DNA of 14,070 nucleotides from Bacteroidota bacterium (GCA_023428135.1 JAEYZG010000041.1:1-14070), one strand, 5' to 3'; shown: positions 1-5,345, numbered from the stretch's first letter. The notes: generated by a model from the letters alone, not told the origin. Made by a program: numbers and translations.

Positions 1-127
1 GGAATTCGCCCACCAATGGAATAAATAAAAACAAATTGGAGATTGAATAATAGGAGCCGGATGATGCGAGAGTATCATGTCCGTATCTGTGAGAGGCTAT
101 CGGGGAAGTTCCGGTGGTCTACTCGAC
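1..127 (+). mobile_element. 3' end of an inner group II intron (5' part outside window)
   Basis: The segment up to 127 carries a group II intron 3' end: domain V at 54-87, a domain VI hairpin at about 91-120, and the terminal motif CTACTCGAC at 119-127. At 128 the sequence switches, in the proper frame, to the reverse transcriptase of another group II intron just after where its YADD motif should be, so this intron appears to be inserted inside that gene. Before domain V a short open frame (E-F-A-H-Q-W-N-K, stop 26-28) could be the tail of the inner intron's own maturase, but eight residues cannot prove it. The 5' boundary and any ORF lie outside the window. Confidence 0.7.
54..127 (+). ncRNA. 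Group II intron domains V and VI (inner intron)
   Basis: Domain V (54-87) has the canonical 34-nt length. The upper helix 62-67/72-77 is closed by a GAGA tetraloop at 68-71, there is a two-nucleotide bulge at 78-79, and the lower helix 54-61/80-87 contains the AGC triad at 55-57. Two adjacent positions of the lower helix, 56/85 (G with A) and 57/84 (C with T), do not pair, unlike in functional domain V. Domain VI follows as a hairpin around 96-117, with the candidate branch-point A at 121 and the 3' end at 126-127. It is recognisable as an intron catalytic core, but possibly inactive. Confidence 0.7.
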
Positions 128-777
128 TTAGTATCTATACCAAAGGTAAACAGCGAGCCGCAGAAATTGGCAACAAGGTATTTTTGTTCCTGAAGAACAA
201 GCTGCAGCTGCCAATAAACATGGAAAAGAGTGGTATATGCAATCCCGGAAACTTCAGAATATTGGGATATAGCTTTGTGCCAGTCTATGAAAAAGGTGCT
301 AAAGGCAGATACCAATTAGTAGTCAGTGAAAAGAGCTGGAAGAGACTGAAAGCGGAAATCAAAGAGGTTACTCGTAAGACAAGTCCGCTAACCATAGCAG
401 AACGTATTTCAAAACTCAAACTACTTCAAAGAGGATGGCTTAACTACTTCAGATTAGCAAGTATCACAGCAAAAATCCAGGCAGTAGACAGTTGGGTGAG
501 AAACCGCTTACGTTATTGCATATGGCACGATTGGAAGAAGCCGGACAGGAGACGTAAGAATCTGATCAGACTTGGAGTCCCACAAGGTAAAGCTTATACG
601 TATAGTCGAAGCAGAAAGGGTGGATGGGCAATTGCTCAAAGTCCGATTCTGAATACGACTGTTACACTAGAGCGATTACGAAAGCGAGGATACGAAAGTG
701 CTGAGGCGTATTATCAAAAAGTAGGTCCTATGTTTAACGAACCGCTGTATACGAGACCCGTATGTATAGTGGTGTGA
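128..777 (+). CDS. ltrA: Group II intron reverse transcriptase/maturase, C-terminal part (interrupted)
   Basis: This is the back half of an LtrA-like intron-encoded protein. It begins at S-I-Y-T-K-G, the stretch that normally follows YADDF, then the end of the RT domain (INMEKSG, LGYSFVP), the maturase/thumb region with RGWLNYF, and the class-C-type tail (RKNLIRLGVPQGKAY, GGWAIAQSPIL). The last 13 codons overlap domain V of its own intron, as is usual in this class. An open frame extends back to a TTG at 43, but those residues are translated domain V/VI of the inner intron and not protein. The palm motifs and YADD are missing from the window, so the gene is split. Splicing of the inner intron could restore it; otherwise it is a pseudogene. 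Confidence 0.85.
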
Positions 778-822
778 GAGGCGCACTCCGCTAGTGTTTA
801 CTGGCGGAGCCGTCTACTCGAT
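740..822 (+). ncRNA. Group II intron domains V and VI (outer intron)
   Basis: Domain V at about 740-774 pairs 742-749 with 765-772, leaves a two-base bulge at 763-764, and pairs 750-753 with 759-762 around a small loop. CGC (743-745) occupies the triad position. Domain VI forms a 10-bp stem, 786-795 with 800-809, capped by GTTT. The candidate branch-point A is at 816 in CTACTCGAT, close to the 3' splice site at about 822. Unlike the inner intron, both domains look intact. Confidence 0.75.
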
Positions 823-829
823 TACCTGC
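822..829. other. attC-like inverse core site flanking the ATPase gene, split by the intron
   Basis: On the minus strand the ATPase stop is followed within 8 bases by GCAGGTAA, and then the intron begins. This is the exact inverse of TTACCTGC, which ends the 140-bp palindrome just before the ATPase start (2320-2327). In integron cassettes, the core at the cassette start and the inverse core of its own attC are complementary in this way. Eight bases is short, so the reading rests on position and on the parallel pair around the neighbouring gene. Confidence 0.5.
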
Positions 830-837
830 TGTTCTTC

Positions 838-2295
838 TCATTTAATGACTGAATTTAAGTCTTTAATAAATTGTTCAACGGCTTCTTTATTATCTCTTTT
901 CCATCTATTGAAAAGTCGGCTACCTCCTTTACCAAAAAATTGTTGATTCGATTCATCATTGAACCATCTTTTATGATTATTGTCCGCAAAGTTTCCAAAA
1001 CATGTTTGATGAGTGAAATTATTTTCAATGTCCCAAAACTCGTCATCGTCATCAAGAGTATAAACAAAATCATAAAATATTTTCTCTGGTTTGTGTTGGC
1101 CAGGTAGAATTGCAGTCCTTGGTGTTTTACGATTTTTGTGGTTTTCTCTAGCATCACCATCGAGGATGAATTTGGTGGTTTTAAAAATTGGATGTTTTGA
1201 GTTTGCCATTTCTATTAGTGTGCCGTCAGGGAATGGCCCTTTGATTACTTCGATTTTTTGTTTTAAATCTGTTCCATTCAGTAGGTTTTTTGACCATTGT
1301 TCTGCTACTATATCTTCGCATATGAACTGTATTTTTTCAATCTTTTTTGCTTGTCCAGTTTGTACTTTAATAATATTTTTTAGCAATTCAATATTTGGAT
1401 TTACTTGATTTATTGCATTTTTATTGTTCCACTTTAAGAAATTAATTTTTGTTTCTGCTCCTGTTTTTTTAGATAGATGTTCTAGTATTTCAATTGAATG
1501 TGTCGTAAAAACCACTTGAACATTTAATGTTTTTGCTATTCCAAATAGTTTATCTACAAGTTTAACTTGTGAGCCTGCATATAATGTCGCATCAATCTCG
1601 TCTATTAAAAGTAGACCGCCTTTATAATTTTCTCTTAATTCATTTTTTAACCTACCAAAGGAGAGAATGGAGGAAATAATTTGACCTAAATTATCTTGTC
1701 CAGCAGAATTTCCCAAATGACCATAGTCATTGGTTTTCATTGCAAAAATTTGTTTGTTCGGGGATTTTACAAATTCAGCTTGAATAATATCTCTAGTTAA
1801 GTAGAGAATTTCTTTTGAGAGTTTAGCAAATTGATTTTTATCAGCACCTATTAGCTCAAGGTCTTGAAGAGTTATAGTTTTTTCAGTTGCTAATGGAATA
1901 AGTCTTTTGAGGCCTAAGTATATTACAGGAAAATCAATAGCAGTTCCACGTCCATCAAAATCAACTCGATATCTGTTTTCAGATTCAATTAATCTTCTTG
2001 TCATTTTTTTAGTTTCTTCTAGTAACGAGTCTTCATAGTGAATTGAAACATTGTATGAATTATCGTAATCTTTTTCAGGACAGAACCTGAATATTTCAGA
2101 ATATTTAGATTTATATGGAGTATCTAGTAACGTTTTGTTTTTGGGCTTAAAGTCTGATGCTTGGGCTATCCAACCAAGCAGAGTAGATTTACCTGTTCCG
2201 TTTTGTCCAGCAATAGCAGTCATTACACTACCAATTTCAATAATCTGTTCGTTAATGTGTCTAAAATTGTGTATTTCTAATTTTGTAAACTTCAT
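838..2295 (-). CDS. AAA/ABC-type ATPase with possible OLD-like TOPRIM C-terminal region
   Basis: This 485-aa protein has an SMC/OLD-type start (K-L-E-I-H-N-F-R). It carries Walker A GQNGTGKST at 30-38, an ABC-signature-like S-A-G-Q-D-N near 197-202, Walker B LLLIDEID near 228-236, and a switch histidine in TTHS near 264. The C-terminal third resembles a TOPRIM fold: an acidic ICED near 324 and an ILDGDA motif near 377-382, as in OLD-family nucleases and related ATPases of phage-defence systems. The TOPRIM assignment is inference from two motifs. No partner gene (UvrD-like helicase, HNH or effector) is adjacent. The gene sits between attC-like core motifs, so it behaves as a mobile cassette. 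No clear Shine-Dalgarno sequence precedes the ATG. Role: probably a nucleotide-dependent DNA-acting protein, perhaps defensive. Confidence 0.8.
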   Translation of the reverse strand: MKFTKLEIHNFRHINEQIIEIGSVMTAIAGQNGTGKSTLLGWIAQASDFKPKNKTLLDTPYKSKYSEIFRFCPEKDYDNSYNVSIHYEDSLLEETKKMTRRLIESENRYRVDFDGRGTAIDFPVIYLGLKRLIPLATEKTITLQDLELIGADKNQFAKLSKEILYLTRDIIQAEFVKSPNKQIFAMKTNDYGHLGNSAGQDNLGQIISSILSFGRLKNELRENYKGGLLLIDEIDATLYAGSQVKLVDKLFGIAKTLNVQVVFTTHSIEILEHLSKKTGAETKINFLKWNNKNAINQVNPNIELLKNIIKVQTGQAKKIEKIQFICEDIVAEQWSKNLLNGTDLKQKIEVIKGPFPDGTLIEMANSKHPIFKTTKFILDGDARENHKNRKTPRTAILPGQHKPEKIFYDFVYTLDDDDEFWDIENNFTHQTCFGNFADNNHKRWFNDESNQQFFGKGGSRLFNRWKRDNKEAVEQFIKDLNSVIK

Positions 2296-2319
2296 ATTTT
2301 TTGAATGTCAATTAGTATT

Positions 2320-2459
2320 GCAGGTAACGGTTTCGGGCTTTGCGTTCGGGCGGGTTTCGGGGCACAAAGTTTCAATTTATTACTAAAGTTCAATAGAAGC
2401 ACAAAGCTCCAAGTTTGCAGGTCAGCCCGCCTGACGCAAAACTCGTGTTATAGGCTGCC
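2320..2459 (-). repeat. 140-bp imperfect palindrome, attC-like recombination site
   Basis: On the minus strand it starts with GGCAGCCTATAAC and ends with GTTACCTGC, lying between the stop of the membrane-protein gene and the start of the ATPase gene. The arms pair as TTTGCGT (2339-2345) with ACGCAAA (2434-2440) and GGCGGG (2349-2354) with CCCGCC (2426-2431), separated by an asymmetric internal loop. GCACAAAG occurs twice as a direct repeat (2362, 2399). It is much more GC-rich than its surroundings. Length, bulged-hairpin form, and AAC/GTT boundaries agree with large attC sites, although the ends match the RYYYAAC/GTTRRRY consensus only partly. An ordinary interspersed palindromic repeat is the alternative. 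Confidence 0.6.
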
Positions 2460-2478
2460 TTTTTATTGTCAGATGATA

Positions 2479-2829
2479 TCATGCTTGTTCTTCATTATAG
2501 TCTTTATGTACTGAATTGTTATTATTTTTCTTTCTCTGTAAGTATGAATATATAAGAACTGTCAGAATAGCATAAACTAAACCGCTTATTAATATTCCAA
2601 TTGAGAAAAATTGAATATTATTCAATCCTGTTTTCGCTAAAACAGATATTAAAATGAATGTCGGGATAGCTAAAAAATATAAATTGTCAGCTAGGAAATT
2701 CAATATAACACCATTACCCAACGTCCCTTCGTCCTTTGCAAAATATGAAATAACAATTAGTCCGATTACTGAAGAGTAAACGATTGTCAGGATTGTCATT
2801 GTCAATATTTTAGTTTTTCTAATTTGCAT
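2479..2829 (-). CDS. Small integral membrane protein of unknown function
   Basis: A 116-aa protein starting M-Q-I-R-K-T. It has three strongly hydrophobic segments, at about residues 7-30, 46-66 and 74-97, and a polar tail rich in Asn, Lys and Glu (ending N-E-E-Q-A). The frame is open to an upstream ATG at 2922, but that extension would translate the hairpin at 2868-2904 and the GTTATAGGC boundary motif, so the inner ATG is preferred. It lies between inverted boundary motifs (2447-2459 and 2835-2847), as a one-gene cassette would. I do not recognise the family; the protein is probably in the inner membrane. Confidence 0.6.
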   Translation of the reverse strand: MQIRKTKILTMTILTIVYSSVIGLIVISYFAKDEGTLGNGVILNFLADNLYFLAIPTFILISVLAKTGLNNIQFFSIGILISGLVYAILTVLIYSYLQRKKNNNNSVHKDYNEEQA

Positions 2830-2834
2830 TTCAA

Positions 2835-2847
2835 GGTTGCCTATAAC
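2835..2847 (-). other. Cassette boundary core motif GTTATAGGC
   Basis: On the minus strand GTTATAGGCAACC stands 6 bases before the chosen start of the membrane-protein gene. It is the inverse of GGCAGCCTATAAC, which begins the palindrome after that gene, matching at 11 of 13 positions. This is the expected relation between the start of an integron cassette and the inverse core of its own attC. Confidence 0.45.
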
Positions 2848-2867
2848 TAGATTATATCCACACCTTT

Positions 2868-2904
2868 GTGCGTATATCATTTCAAAATAGCAGGATATAT
2901 GCAC
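2868..2904. repeat. Hairpin upstream of the membrane-protein gene
   Basis: GTGCGTATATC (2868-2878) pairs with GATATATGCAC (2894-2904) with a single G-T pair and a 15-nt loop. It lies just outside the GTTATAGGC boundary motif, where the preceding cassette's attC would be, so it may be the inner stem of a further, poorly conserved site. It could equally be a 5' leader hairpin. Confidence 0.4.
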
Positions 2905-3127
2905 CTTTCCAAAAATATACAAATAATAATAATGCTCTTGTAGGTTGGTGTCGTTCAGGAATAAAGCAGATAAACCTTATTATGGACGTATAACGGGGAG
3001 ACGAGGAGTGAAATAGCGATACAATTACTAATGCTGGAATCCTTGTTGATTAACATAGTCTATTGGGTGGCTTAGTTTGGGAATAGTTAAATGTATAGGG
3101 ACTGTTGAATTGGATAGTGCAGTGGGG

Positions 3128-3166
3128 CACGCGTTTTGAAAACGCGCGCCAGCTGGAGCCAGCTGG
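3128..3166. repeat. GC-rich palindromic (REP-like) element
   Basis: A perfect inverted repeat CGCGTTTT (3130-3137) / AAAACGCG (3139-3146) is followed by two copies of the self-complementary CCAGCTGG (3149-3156, 3159-3166) separated by AG. It stands out in AT-rich surroundings. From memory, similar CCAGCTGG-CGCG units are interspersed in intergenic DNA of other Bacteroidota, but I cannot verify this here. Confidence 0.5.
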
Positions 3167-3308
3167 ATACCAATTAATTTTCCTCTTGAAATCTTTATCT
3201 CTTTCTGCAAGCTTTAATAAACAATCTATTGTTTTCATAGCTAGTTTAATCCTTTCCAATTAACGATTTATCTTAACTATGCAACTACTCTAAGTGTCAT
3301 TTTATAGT

Positions 3309-3388
3309 GATGATGCCTGAAAAATCTGTCATCATCGAAAAACAGGAACGACCAAAATCAGGCATCGTTAAAAGTAAAAGGTGCCTGA
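3309..3388 (+). promoter_or_regulatory. Leader segment with mutually exclusive hairpins
   Basis: Three alternative pairings share bases. GATGATG (3309-3315) pairs with CATCATC (3330-3336) around an A-rich loop. GATGCCTGA (3312-3320) pairs with TCAGGCATC (3358-3366). TCAGGCA (3358-3364) pairs with TGCCTGA (3382-3388). Only some can form at once, as in attenuators or antiterminators. The segment ends 76 bases before the start of the 110-aa gene. Whether it is transcribed is unknown; duplicated binding sites or a decayed repeat are alternatives. Confidence 0.35.
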
Positions 3389-3403
3389 TATTAGTTTAAT
3401 GCC

Positions 3404-3434
3404 TTGTAATTATTTAGATGCTAGCTAATTACAA
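3404..3434. promoter_or_regulatory. Inverted repeat upstream of the receiver operon
   Basis: TTGTAATTA (3404-3412) and TAATTACAA (3426-3434) form a perfect 9-bp inverted repeat with a 13-nt spacer, ending 30 bases before the ATG at 3465. The place and symmetry suit an operator or a leader hairpin. The AT-only character of most of it makes chance a real possibility. Confidence 0.35.
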
Positions 3435-3464
3435 AAGAATGTTTTGTCTTAAAAGGGGCTAACT

Positions 3465-3797
3465 ATGAAACTACAGAAATCAGCTACCGAACAATTCGGT
3501 ATTGTACAAGCCAATAGAATAAGTGTATTGGTAAATGACAATGTCTATCCTGTACAATACGAGTATCTGTGCTACACTTTTACTCCCGGCAACAGGCTTA
3601 AAGGTGAGCTTCGAATAGAACCCAACATAGTCCCCGGAAGCAAGGCTATATCTCCCAGATACGGACTTGTCACAGTGTTTTCCATTTCGAATGGAATTGC
3701 TTACCTGAAAGGTAATAAAATGAAATGCGAGGTAAGAAATCTTGCACCGATATCAGCGCCTATCATTGTTTTCATACCACAAATACTGATAGTATGA
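3465..3797 (+). CDS. Hypothetical protein, 110 aa
   Basis: I do not recognise this protein. It has no signal peptide and no obvious catalytic motif. The middle is rich in beta-prone stretches (RISVLVNDNVYPVQYEYL, then YGLVTVFSI), suggesting a small beta-rich domain, and the end is hydrophobic (PIIVFIPQILIV). An AAAAGGGG tract lies 7-14 bases before the ATG and is one of the few good Shine-Dalgarno-like sites in the window, supporting this start. The stop overlaps the next start as ATGA, implying translational coupling with a membrane peptide and co-transcription with the receiver gene at 3946. Confidence 0.6.
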   Translation: MKLQKSATEQFGIVQANRISVLVNDNVYPVQYEYLCYTFTPGNRLKGELRIEPNIVPGSKAISPRYGLVTVFSISNGIAYLKGNKMKCEVRNLAPISAPIIVFIPQILIV

Positions 3798-3928
3798 GAA
3801 AGATCATTTTAAAGCTATTTTTTCTGGTTTTTTATATCTATGATTTTGTAGTACTTTTTTTTACAAGAAAAGGCATGTCTACCATTGAGCTTCTCATAAG
3901 AGTGGAGAATCTTGGTAAACGTGACTGA
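3794..3928 (+). CDS. Small membrane peptide, 44 aa
   Basis: The frame starts at the ATG that overlaps the preceding stop (ATGA, 3794-3797). It encodes a basic N-terminus (M-R-K), one hydrophobic segment at about residues 5-22 (rich in Ile, Leu, Phe and Val), then a charged tail ending E-N-L-G-K-R-D. This fits a single-pass membrane peptide. The frame is open further upstream to 3725, but that extension overlaps the preceding gene by 73 bases and looks like non-coding peptide, so the coupled start is preferred. It lies 17 bases before the receiver gene in an apparent operon. The function is unknown. Confidence 0.5.
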   Translation: MRKIILKLFFLVFYIYDFVVLFFTRKGMSTIELLIRVENLGKRD

Positions 3929-3945
3929 TAAAACAACTTTTAGCT

Positions 3946-4335
3946 ATGAAGATCAGAATTCTGTACCTCGACGATGAAGAGTACAACAGAAAAGCTTTTT
4001 ATGCAAACTTCCGCAACAGGTACGAGATACAGTTATGTGCTTCAAACAAGGAGGTACTGGATCTTCTCCAGCAGGGAAATCAATACGACATCATCATTCT
4101 GGATCAGTTCAAGCCAGATATTACAGGCTTTGATTTTTTGTATAACATCAAGCTGCATTATGAACCGGTAAGGATAGTCATCACAGCTTACAAAGACAGC
4201 AGAACGCTGAGAGAGGCCAGAAGGGAAGGAGATATCTTTGATTTTCATTTTAAGCCCTGGCTTACAGAAGAGCTGGAAGATATCATTCAGAGAGCGGTGA
4301 ATTATATAAACTGGAAACAGAATGTTATTCCGTAG
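3946..4335 (+). CDS. Stand-alone response-regulator receiver protein (CheY-like)
   Basis: This 129-aa protein is a single receiver domain with all the key residues: the acidic pair D9-D10, the phospho-acceptor D53 in IIILD, T80 in VITAY, and K103 in FKPW. There is no output domain, so it probably signals by protein contact or within a phosphorelay, and acts in the cytoplasm. No histidine kinase is in the window. It is the third gene of a tightly spaced operon with two unknown proteins, one a membrane peptide, which may be partners. The last base of its stop codon is the first base of a palindrome (4335-4355) that may act as a transcript-end structure. Confidence 0.9.
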   Translation: MKIRILYLDDEEYNRKAFYANFRNRYEIQLCASNKEVLDLLQQGNQYDIIILDQFKPDITGFDFLYNIKLHYEPVRIVITAYKDSRTLREARREGDIFDFHFKPWLTEELEDIIQRAVNYINWKQNVIP

Positions 4336-4355
4336 AGACGCCATGCTGGCGTCTC
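4335..4355. repeat. GAGACGCCA palindrome, copy 1
   Basis: GAGACGCCA (4335-4343) and TGGCGTCTC (4347-4355) form a perfect 9-bp stem with a 3-nt loop, starting on the last base of the receiver gene's stop. There is no T-run after it, so it is a weak terminator candidate. It may protect the 3' end of the mRNA. Confidence 0.7.
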
Positions 4356-4358
4356 CCT

Positions 4359-4625
4359 CAGCAATTACAGCGCATTATTTCAATTGAAGCTACATTAACT
4401 GAAAAGGGAAAGCTTATTTACATTATTAGGGTAAATACCAATGTGTATGGTTCGTTGAAATTGAACGTTTGAGACGCCAGCATGGCGTCTCTACAGCAAT
4501 AACGCACATTATTTCAATTGAAGCTACATTAATTGAAAGGGGAAAACATATTTACATAACTGGGAAAATTCTATTTGGATAGGCTTGTTGAAATTGAACG
4601 TTAGACGCCATGCATGGCGTCTCTA
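4359..4625. repeat. Two tandem ~133-bp repeats, each ending in a GAGACGCCA palindrome
   Basis: Unit A (4359-4493) and unit B (4494-4625) both begin CAGCAAT. Both share a block around TTTCAATTGAAGCTACATTAA and a TTGAAATTGAACGTT block, and both end in the palindrome (copy 2 at 4471-4491, copy 3 at 4603-4622). The ends are conserved best and the middles have diverged. The spacing, with a palindrome before, between and after, is that of a REP/MITE-like interspersed repeat expanded in tandem. No ORF is present. Confidence 0.75.
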
Positions 4626-4916
4626 CGGTTAAAATCAGTATAGAAGGTATAATCAATCAGACTTTTAATTTTTTCTGAGATTGACATAAATTATGTATCA
4701 TAGCTCCTGTTGTAGAAAGAATTGCTTCCGGTATCAATAACTATAATGACTTAAAAAGATTCAATTGTTAATGTTAAACAATGAAGATGTAATCATTGAT
4801 TTGGATGAGATGGAGCTTGAAGCTTTCTATGATACCATCAATAATTATATTACTAAGCATTAGGAACATATGTTGACTAGAACGGATGTTATTAGTATAT
4901 CTTAAGATTCAATATA
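4626..4916. other. AT-rich spacer with a possible 30-aa ORF or gene remnant
   Basis: The only reading frame of note is 4771-4863 on the plus strand, 30 codons, acidic (M-L-N-N-E-D, D-L-D-E-M-E-L-E). The 70 bases before it also read as plausible protein in another frame (A-P-V-V-E-R-I-A-S-G-I from 4703), so the pair may be the tail of a longer gene broken by a frameshift. This is suggestive only. Confidence 0.25.
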
Positions 4917-4960
4917 ATAAACAAAGAAAACATACTTCTCGGTATGTTTTCTTTGTTTAT
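4917..4960. terminator. Strong bidirectional hairpin terminator
   Basis: A perfect 19-bp inverted repeat (4917-4935 / 4942-4960) with loop TTCTCG. On the plus strand it is followed by CCTTTTT; on the minus strand the stem itself ends in a T-rich arm. It lies 15 bases beyond the stop of the decayed minus-strand gene and after the small plus-strand ORF, so it can serve both directions. Confidence 0.8.
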
Positions 4961-4975
4961 CCTTTTTAAGTAATT

Positions 4976-5345
4976 CTATTGTTTCTTCTTTTTTAACCTT
5001 TCGGAATAAAGTAATTGAATATCCCGCCCGTAGGTTATTCCTGGTCCCAGTAGATATTTGAATGAAAGAGCTCTGCTATTACCATTAATATTTTCAACGT
5101 ATTTAAGGTTGTCGTAAGCCAGATATTATATTAAAATGTTAAGATGAAAATTTAGTGATATTTCATTTTTTCTACGTTCGTTAATTTTTGAAATCCATTC
5201 GTTTTTCTCAATAGTTGATTTGTAAAATCTCTCAGAAAAATTAAAGAATAAAAAATAATGTTTCGCCAGTGTTTGATTTTGCCTTTCCAGCTTTAAGTCC
5301 GTAGGTATTTATTTTTAGTTACAAAAGTTCTGGTTTAAGTCCTAA
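4976..5345 (-). pseudogene. Decayed gene of unknown function
   Basis: Read on the minus strand from about 5345 to the stop at 4976-4978, the sequence gives a continuous protein-like series: L-G-L-K-P-E-L-L, then G-L-K-A-G-K-A-K-S-N-T-G-E-T, then N-F-S-E-R-F-Y-K-S, then A-Y-D-N-L-K-Y-V-E-N, then L-L-G-P-G-I-T-Y-G-R-D, ending E-R-L-K-K-K-K-Q. It is broken by a TAA after ELL, by a one-base frameshift between 5240 and 5260, and by a further in-frame TAA near 5130. The composition is ordinary protein and the terminator sits just past its stop. I do not recognise the family. The 5' end has eroded or lies unrecognised at about 5345-5450. Confidence 0.5.

Larger units (their letters stand above)
128..822 (+). 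mobile_element. Outer group II intron (class C-like), 3' part
   Basis: The RT/maturase remnant is followed directly by domains V and VI and the terminal motif CTACTCGAT (814-822). The protein tail and the domain V containing CCGC (742-745) fit the bacterial class C (IIC) group. The intron lies opposite to the minus-strand ATPase gene, 15 bp beyond its stop. The first bases after the intron, TTACCTGC (822-829, the first T shared with the intron end), match the end of the 140-bp palindrome at 2320-2459. This suggests insertion into an attC-like site, as described for IIC-attC introns. The 5' half, including EBS/IBS contacts, is outside the window. Confidence 0.75.
2930..3464. other. Intergenic region with palindromic and structured elements
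   Basis: There is no convincing gene here. The two overlapping minus-strand open frames at 3028-3259 read through a GC-rich palindrome and show no domain, signal or plausible start. The stretch holds a GC-rich repeat block (3128-3166), a set of alternative hairpins (3309-3388), and an inverted repeat (3404-3434) leading into the operon at 3465. A GTATAACGG motif at 2989-2997 recalls the attC-like ends to the left but has no partner that I can see. Confidence 0.5.

Noticed and set aside
43..127. N-terminal 28 residues of the open frame before the RT remnant
   Set aside because: They translate domain V and VI of an intron; true RT homology begins at S-I-Y-T-K at about 130.
128..2295. RT next to an ATPase as a retron-like defence pair
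   Set aside because: The RT is a group II intron maturase with its own domains V/VI and lies on the opposite strand to the ATPase; there is no msr/msd-like structure.
2320..2459. Plain transcription terminator between the two cassette genes
   Set aside because: It is much too long and bulged, lacks a T-run directly after a compact stem, and has boundary motifs matched to the flanking genes.
3028..3259. Two overlapping minus-strand ORFs of 60 and 69 aa
   Set aside because: They run through the GC-rich palindrome, have no domain, signal or credible start, and overlap each other in different frames.
3725..3793. Longer start for the 44-aa membrane peptide
   Set aside because: The extension overlaps the preceding gene and lacks coding character; the ATGA-coupled start fits better.
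4335..4625. CRISPR array
   Set aside because: There are only three palindromes with spacers of more than 100 bp that are themselves repeated; this is a tandem palindromic repeat.
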